The notes beneath the pieces are model-generated. The model was given only the letters and a program-made list of their open reading frames with translations. It did no database searches and was not told where the DNA came from. A program made the position numbers and the translations under genes. 64,000 nt of DNA from Cyanobium sp. Cruz-8D1 (GTDB taxonomy: Bacteria; Cyanobacteriota; Cyanobacteriia; PCC-6307; Cyanobiaceae). Where the stretch lies: positions 98,116-162,115 of the forward strand of contig NZ_JAGQCD010000004.1 in assembly GCF_024345975.1 (NCBI RefSeq). Reading direction: 5' to 3'. Below are positions 59,927 through 64,000 of the stretch, in pieces. The first letter of the stretch is position 1. The number at the start of each line of letters is the position of its first letter.

Positions 59927-61423
59927 TCAGACACCTAGGCCGGCTGGCGCTGGATCAGCAGGGGTAGTGTTGCCAGCACCGACCACTCCGGATTCAATAT
60001 ATTCGGCGTCCTGGTTTACCCGCCAGACGTCGTAGAGCTGCTGCCCGGCCAGGATGTTCCGGGCTGTAAGCATGGCCGTCATCATCGAATGATCCTGGTT
60101 GTTGTATTGGTGCATGCCGTTTCGCCCCACCACATGCAGCCCAGGGCAGTGTTCGCTGAGAGCGGCGCGGATGCAGCGACGGCGTTCGGTATAGGCGTCG
60201 TCGTACACCGGGTAGGCCCTGGGTTGGCGCACCACGGCTCCATCGATCACATCACCGTCCTGGGCCAGCCCGAGGCTGAGCAGTTCCCGGGTCGCCATCT
60301 GGATCAAGTCCGCATCACTCCTGTTCCAGAGATGGTCGCTTCGGTCGCAGAAGTACTCCATCCCGTAGCAGGCCTTTGAGGGGTCGGCGAGCATCTCCGG
60401 CGACCAGTTGCCGAAGTTCTGGATCCGGCCCACCTGCAGCAGGGAATCATGGATGTAGAGCCAGTTATCGGGGAAGGTACTTGGGGTCTTCAGGATCAGG
60501 GCTACCGTGAGGAAGTCTCGGTAGCGCAAGGCTCCAGCGGCTTCCAGCGCCACGGCTGGCAGGCTTGGTTGCAGGTGGTCAACCAACCAGCCCAGGGGTG
60601 CGGAGCTGATCAGTTGATCAACGTCTTGCTGTTGTTCTTTGCCCTCTTTGGTCCTCAGGGACACCCGCCACTTGCCCTGGCCGGTGTACCCGAGACTGTT
60701 CACCCGCGTGCCCATGTGGATCGTTCCGCCACGATTCCGGATCTTTTCGGCGGCTGCCTCCCAGAGCATGCCGGGCCCATGGCGTGGATAGCGGAAAGAT
60801 GTGATCAGGGTCTTGATCACATCGGAGCGTTCCCGGTCATCCGGGTTTGGAGTGCTGCGTGCGGGGCGCAGCGCCGTGCGGGCCACTTGGCTCAGTGAGA
60901 GTCCCTTGATCCGCTGGGCAGCCCAGTCGGCTGAGATGTCGCGGCAGGGCATGCCCCATACCTTCTCTGTGTAACTCTTAAAAAACATCTGATACAGGCG
61001 GCCGCCGAACTTGTGCGTCACCCAGTCCTCGAGATTGGCGGGCTTACCGTTTGTGGTGAGTTTGGCTTTGAAGTAGGACGCAACGGTAAGTAGTGATTGG
61101 CGCTTGCCGAGGTTGTCAACAACTTCGGCTACATCTAAGGGGTAGGAATAGAATTTTCCCCGATAGTAAATGCGGGATAGTCGGTTTCGCTGAAGCATGT
61201 CGTTGGGCAGAATCTCACTCCACAGGTCTTCCACTTCCTTGGATTTTGAAAAGAAGCGATGGCCGCCGATGTCAAATCGATATCCCTTGTAGGTCACGGT
61301 GCGCGAGATGCCACCGACGTTGGTGGGATCGGATTCCCAGATCTGCACATCCAAACCTGCTCCGCTCAACAGGTACGCGGCGGTCAATCCGGCTGGACCG
61401 GCGCCAATCACCCCAATTCGCAT
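59927..61423 (-). CDS. FAD-dependent oxidoreductase, UDP-galactopyranose-mutase-like
   Basis: A 498-residue flavoprotein. The dinucleotide motif [16 protein letters not shown] is at the N terminus, and [34 protein letters not shown] is the typical next part of UGM/protoporphyrinogen-oxidase-like proteins. [23 protein letters not shown] and [17 protein letters not shown] are also characteristic. Such enzymes are common in glycan clusters, some as mutases on UDP-sugars. It is convergent with the GT4 gene (75 bases). Confidence 0.85.
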   Translation of the reverse strand: MRIGVIGAGPAGLTAAYLLSGAGLDVQIWESDPTNVGGISRTVTYKGYRFDIGGHRFFSKSKEVEDLWSEILPNDMLQRNRLSRIYYRGKFYSYPLDVAEVVDNLGKRQSLLTVASYFKAKLTTNGKPANLEDWVTHKFGGRLYQMFFKSYTEKVWGMPCRDISADWAAQRIKGLSLSQVARTALRPARSTPNPDDRERSDVIKTLITSFRYPRHGPGMLWEAAAEKIRNRGGTIHMGTRVNSLGYTGQGKWRVSLRTKEGKEQQQDVDQLISSAPLGWLVDHLQPSLPAVALEAAGALRYRDFLTVALILKTPSTFPDNWLYIHDSLLQVGRIQNFGNWSPEMLADPSKACYGMEYFCDRSDHLWNRSDADLIQMATRELLSLGLAQDGDVIDGAVVRQPRAYPVYDDAYTERRRCIRAALSEHCPGLHVVGRNGMHQYNNQDHSMMTAMLTARNILAGQQLYDVWRVNQDAEYIESGVVGAGNTTPADPAPAGLGV

Positions 61424-62003
61424 GCCAGAAGCTTGAGTGCGGAAATGTGCATCAATACTACCAATGGCCTATCCTGCAACGAGATGCTGGGGAGTAATTC
61501 CAAGGCCGTCCCGCGTTCTCAATCAACCGAGATTCTAACTCGACATCATCGACGGGGTTGTTCCAGCAGCGGGGCATCGCCATTTCACGCTCGCTGTTCC
61601 ACTCATAATTTTGCGCACCCAGATTGTTTTGGCTTAAGTGCGGGTGAAACCAGCGCCGTCAAAAATTAAGGCTGATGGGCAGCTGCCAGCAATTTGCCTA
61701 AATCTCACCGGGTTCTGGGCTTGGAAGTTCTACCTGGTGAGCCGCACACTGGCGGCCACGCAACTGCAAGGACGCCGCCGTCGCAGTGGGGATCAACCGA
61801 GCCATGCTGACCAGGCCCCCTCTACGGCAAGAACCCTGGAGTGCATGCACTTGCCGCGCTACCGGTGCGGTGAGACGTAGCGCGGATCGTTCCTGGTAGG
61901 GATCAAGGCTGTGATTGAGGTTGGCCTCCCACTGCCACCAAACGACTTGGAATCCTGCCGGATTGTCCGTGGGATTCGAGGATCACCTGCAAAGGCCCCC
62001 GCC
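61424..62003. other. Non-coding region, no recognised gene
   Basis: About 580 bases. Short frames such as 61638-61880 (plus) have no family traits. Some stretches read like decayed protein-coding sequence, but I cannot name a source. The promoter of the AEC transporter remnant should be at its right end. Confidence 0.5.
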
Positions 62004-62906
62004 GTGCTGCGCTTCGCCTGCGAACTGATCCCCTCCCTGCTGCTTGGCCTGCTGCTGGGGCTTCGCTTCCAGTAGCTGCCCTCCCGGCTGGCCGCTCCGC
62101 TGGTGAACTGGGGGGTGCCGCTCAGCCTGATGGGCCTGCTGCTGCGCTCGGGGATGGGGCGAGAGCTGCTGGTGTCTGGAGCGATGGCGGCCCTGGTGAA
62201 TGGGGCTGGCTTGCTGCTGCTGCTGGGATGGGCACCGCTGCGCCGCTCCATTCCCCATGGCGGCCTGCAGCTGGGGGCCGTGGTGGGCAACACGGGCTAT
62301 TTCGGCATTCCGGTGGCCGGGGCCCTGCTGCCGCCGGCCTCGCTCGGGCACAGCATCAGCTACGACCTGGTGGGCACCCTGATCACCTGGAGCGTGGGTC
62401 CGCTGCTGGTGCAGGGGCTCGCCTTCGATGCCCGCCGCGCTCTGGCGGTGCTGTGGGGCAGTCCGGCCTGCAAGGGGCTGGCGATCGCCCTGCTGCTGCA
62501 CCTTTCGCCCTGGGGCGCGGAGCTGGGCCGGCTGCTGTGGTGGCCGTCTCAACTGTTGCTGCTGGCCCTGAGTGTGGTGGGGATGCGGCTGGGGGTGAGC
62601 CTGCGCCAAGGGGTGTCGCTGGCGCCCGGGGAGGCGTGGCCTCTGGGGGGAGCCGTGGCCTTCAAGCTCCTGGCCATGCCGCTGCTGATGGTCGCGCTCA
62701 CGCGACTGATCCCGTTGCCGCTCGCCGTGCAGGATGCGGTGGTGCTGCAGGCGGCGGCTCCCACCGCGGTGTCGGCCCTGCTGCTGGCCGAGGCGGCCGG
62801 CCGTGACGCCGACCGCACCGCCCATTTGGTGTTGGCCACCACCCTGCTGGCCCTGGTCACGGTGCCGCTCTGGTGGCGGCTGCTGGCCCATCTGCCGGCT
62901 GGGTGA
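62004..62906 (+). pseudogene. AEC-family transporter, interrupted by in-frame TAG
   Basis: A membrane transporter of the auxin-efflux-carrier (AEC) group: LVNWGVPLSLMGLLLRSG, GAVVGNTGYFGIPVAGALLP, AAPTAVSALLLAEAAGRD and about ten helices. The conserved N terminus, read from GTG at 62004 (VLRFACELIPSLLLGLLLGLRF), stops at TAG 62073-62075 after 23 codons; the same frame continues normally from there. Translation could restart at GTG 62103, but the first helix would be lost. One base change such as CAG to TAG would explain it. Confidence 0.7.
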
Positions 62907-63049
62907 TCGGTTGCGCCGAGCCCCACGCTGGATCCGCACGCTCCCGGCAACCGGGGCTGCCCAATCACGCAGGCCCAGCACGCCGATCACGCCCTTCACA
63001 ACGGGGATCCACGACTCACCGGGTTGAGCCTTCTTCTGTATTCCACGTC

Positions 63050-63853
63050 ATGGGCTCCCGGCCAGACCCTGGCTGGCAGCCGACGGCCAAGCCCTCAGAG
63101 CTGCGTCTGGTTGCTCCGGTTGCCGTTCGCTGCGCTGGTTGGTGGCGGTGCCCAGCCTTGCTGGCCTTGCTGCTGACCCTTCCCACCAGGGCCGCTGATC
63201 GTCCACCGGTCAGTCCCGCCGCCAGCGCTCCTGCCCATGCCTTGATCCAGCTGGCCGGCCAGCCGCTTTCGGGAGGCCGCAGCCGGGGCACGGTGAGCCT
63301 CGCGCTGGAGCGCGCCGAGGGGGGCCACACCCCGGTGCTCGACTTTCAGGTTTCGGGCGTCGGGGCGCCGCCCGGCTCCGGCGCAGCCGCTGCCAGAGCC
63401 GGCCATGCTCCCCGCCACGAGCGCCAGGGCTCCCGCATCCGTCTGCTGCTCGACACCGGCGCCACCTCCACGATGGTCACGCCGGAGCTGGCGGAGCGGC
63501 TGGCCCTGGAGCGCCGCCCACTGCCCCGGGGCGCCTTTGGACTGGCAGGAGGCGGCCACGGTTGCCCTGATCTGAACCCTCAGCGCAGTCGGCTTCCCGA
63601 TCTGCTGCTGCGCGACCCGGCAGCTCCTCTCGGTACGCCCGCTCTTTCCCTGGAGGGAGTGGAGGCGCTGGTGCTGCCGGTGGCCGCCCTGCCGGCGAGG
63701 GCGGATGGGGTGCTCGGGGCACCGAGCCTGCGGTTGCTGCCGATCCGGATCGATCCCTCCCTCTTGCCACCGCTTCGGTCGGCACCCCCTGCGCCAACCC
63801 CGCCCCAGCCGATCCTGGTGCTGGGCGGTTTCCTGATCGGGGCCGAGGCCTAG
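63050..63853 (+). CDS. Exported retropepsin-like aspartic protease
   Basis: A 267-residue protein. An N-terminal hydrophobic segment (about residues 31-48, ending TRAAD) could be a signal peptide or anchor. The catalytic motif LLLDTGATSTMVTPELAERL (D-T-G-A) matches clan AA aspartic proteases of the retropepsin type, which act as dimers; the second motif is DGVLGAPSLRLLPIRID. ATG at 63050 is chosen within a longer open frame. Its stop overlaps the transposase gene stop on the opposite strand. Confidence 0.75.
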   Translation: MGSRPDPGWQPTAKPSELRLVAPVAVRCAGWWRCPALLALLLTLPTRAADRPPVSPAASAPAHALIQLAGQPLSGGRSRGTVSLALERAEGGHTPVLDFQVSGVGAPPGSGAAAARAGHAPRHERQGSRIRLLLDTGATSTMVTPELAERLALERRPLPRGAFGLAGGGHGCPDLNPQRSRLPDLLLRDPAAPLGTPALSLEGVEALVLPVAALPARADGVLGAPSLRLLPIRIDPSLLPPLRSAPPAPTPPQPILVLGGFLIGAEA

Positions 63854-64000
63854 TGTTCTGTCCCAGAGATACAAGAGCAAAGACGCTGAATCTTTTCCAA
63901 GATTGAATCCGCCGTAGCCGTCCAGGTGAATGGAGCTGTGTTCTTGTTATATGCCGCCACGAACTGCTCGATCCTGGCGATCAGCTGCTTGACACTGGAG
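63850..64000 (-). mobile_element. IS630-family transposase, C-terminal end (continues past window)
   Basis: The last 49 codons of a transposase: VKQLIARIEQFVAAYNKN, APFTWTATADSILEKIQRLC and a terminal SGTEH. The FxWT-x-TADxIL motif is typical of the DDE-type IS630 family C terminus. The stop TAG lies at 63850-63852. The insertion sequence continues beyond 64000, so only one end is visible; terminal repeats cannot be judged. Confidence 0.8.

Noticed and set aside
61424..62003. Possible transposase remnant upstream of the AEC gene
   Set aside because: Some stretches look like worn coding sequence, but no transposase motif or inverted repeat could be named.

Overview
The window looks like chromosomal DNA of a picocyanobacterium, probably of the Cyanobium/Synechococcus group. 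Evidence for a cyanobacterium: NdhB of NDH-1, a Vipp1/IM30 protein with the C-terminal extension, the chloroplast-type ribosomal protein PSRP-3/Ycf65, a cyanobacterial-type CobT, the DUF2232 membrane protein, and HIP1 octamers (GCGATCGC, for example at 3971, 45493 and 62481). Most of the window is very G+C rich, with tightly packed genes that overlap by 1-4 bases. No tRNA, rRNA or CRISPR array was seen.

Layout. 1-18 kb: housekeeping and metabolism (ribE, a BFN-domain protein, an iron-sulfur aldo/keto reductase, a minus-strand run topA - lipoprotein - DUF2232 - cobT - Tat-exported binding protein, ndhB, an ABC ATPase, an M23 peptidase, birA - aminotransferase - thioredoxin, vipp1, a DciA-like protein, a cupin, an SDR). 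18-28 kb: a membrane protein, a broken methyltransferase, ald, the nadE - nadD - GTPase - CNNM operon, pepP, a HAD hydrolase with no normal start codon, and ycf65. 28-36 kb: a six-gene minus-strand operon (small membrane protein, FHA protein, Ser/Thr kinase, vWA protein, PP2C phosphatase, transaldolase-like enzyme), divergent from a penicillin-binding protein that carries its own FHA domain. This resembles the TerY-P phosphorylation triad of vWA, kinase and phosphatase, here apparently tied to cell-wall synthesis. 36-41 kb: a rhomboid-like protein, atpC, atpB, and the groES-groEL operon with a CIRCE operator and a clear terminator.

41-44.5 kb is a scar region: an hsdM/VOC chimeric remnant, a DUF120-like gene, a small gene split by TGA, and a GT87-type gene with a one-base frameshift. 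About 45.5-57.6 kb is visibly richer in A+T and forms a surface-polysaccharide island: an ABC exporter pair (Wzm/Wzt type), four glycosyltransferases in or beside it, a UbiA prenyltransferase, and three phytanoyl-CoA-dioxygenase-like proteins. One of the three is fused to a methyltransferase and has His where the iron-binding Asp normally sits. 57.6-61.4 kb returns to higher G+C with two more glycosyltransferases and a UDP-galactopyranose-mutase-like flavoprotein. 62-64 kb holds an AEC transporter broken by an in-frame TAG, a DTGA-type aspartic protease, and the C-terminal end of an IS630-family transposase at the right edge.

The strongest candidates for something new are the phospho-signalling operon paired with an FHA-PBP, and the dioxygenase-rich glycan island. 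Several genes carry single-base lesions; these could be real decay or sequence errors, and this cannot be decided from the sequence alone.
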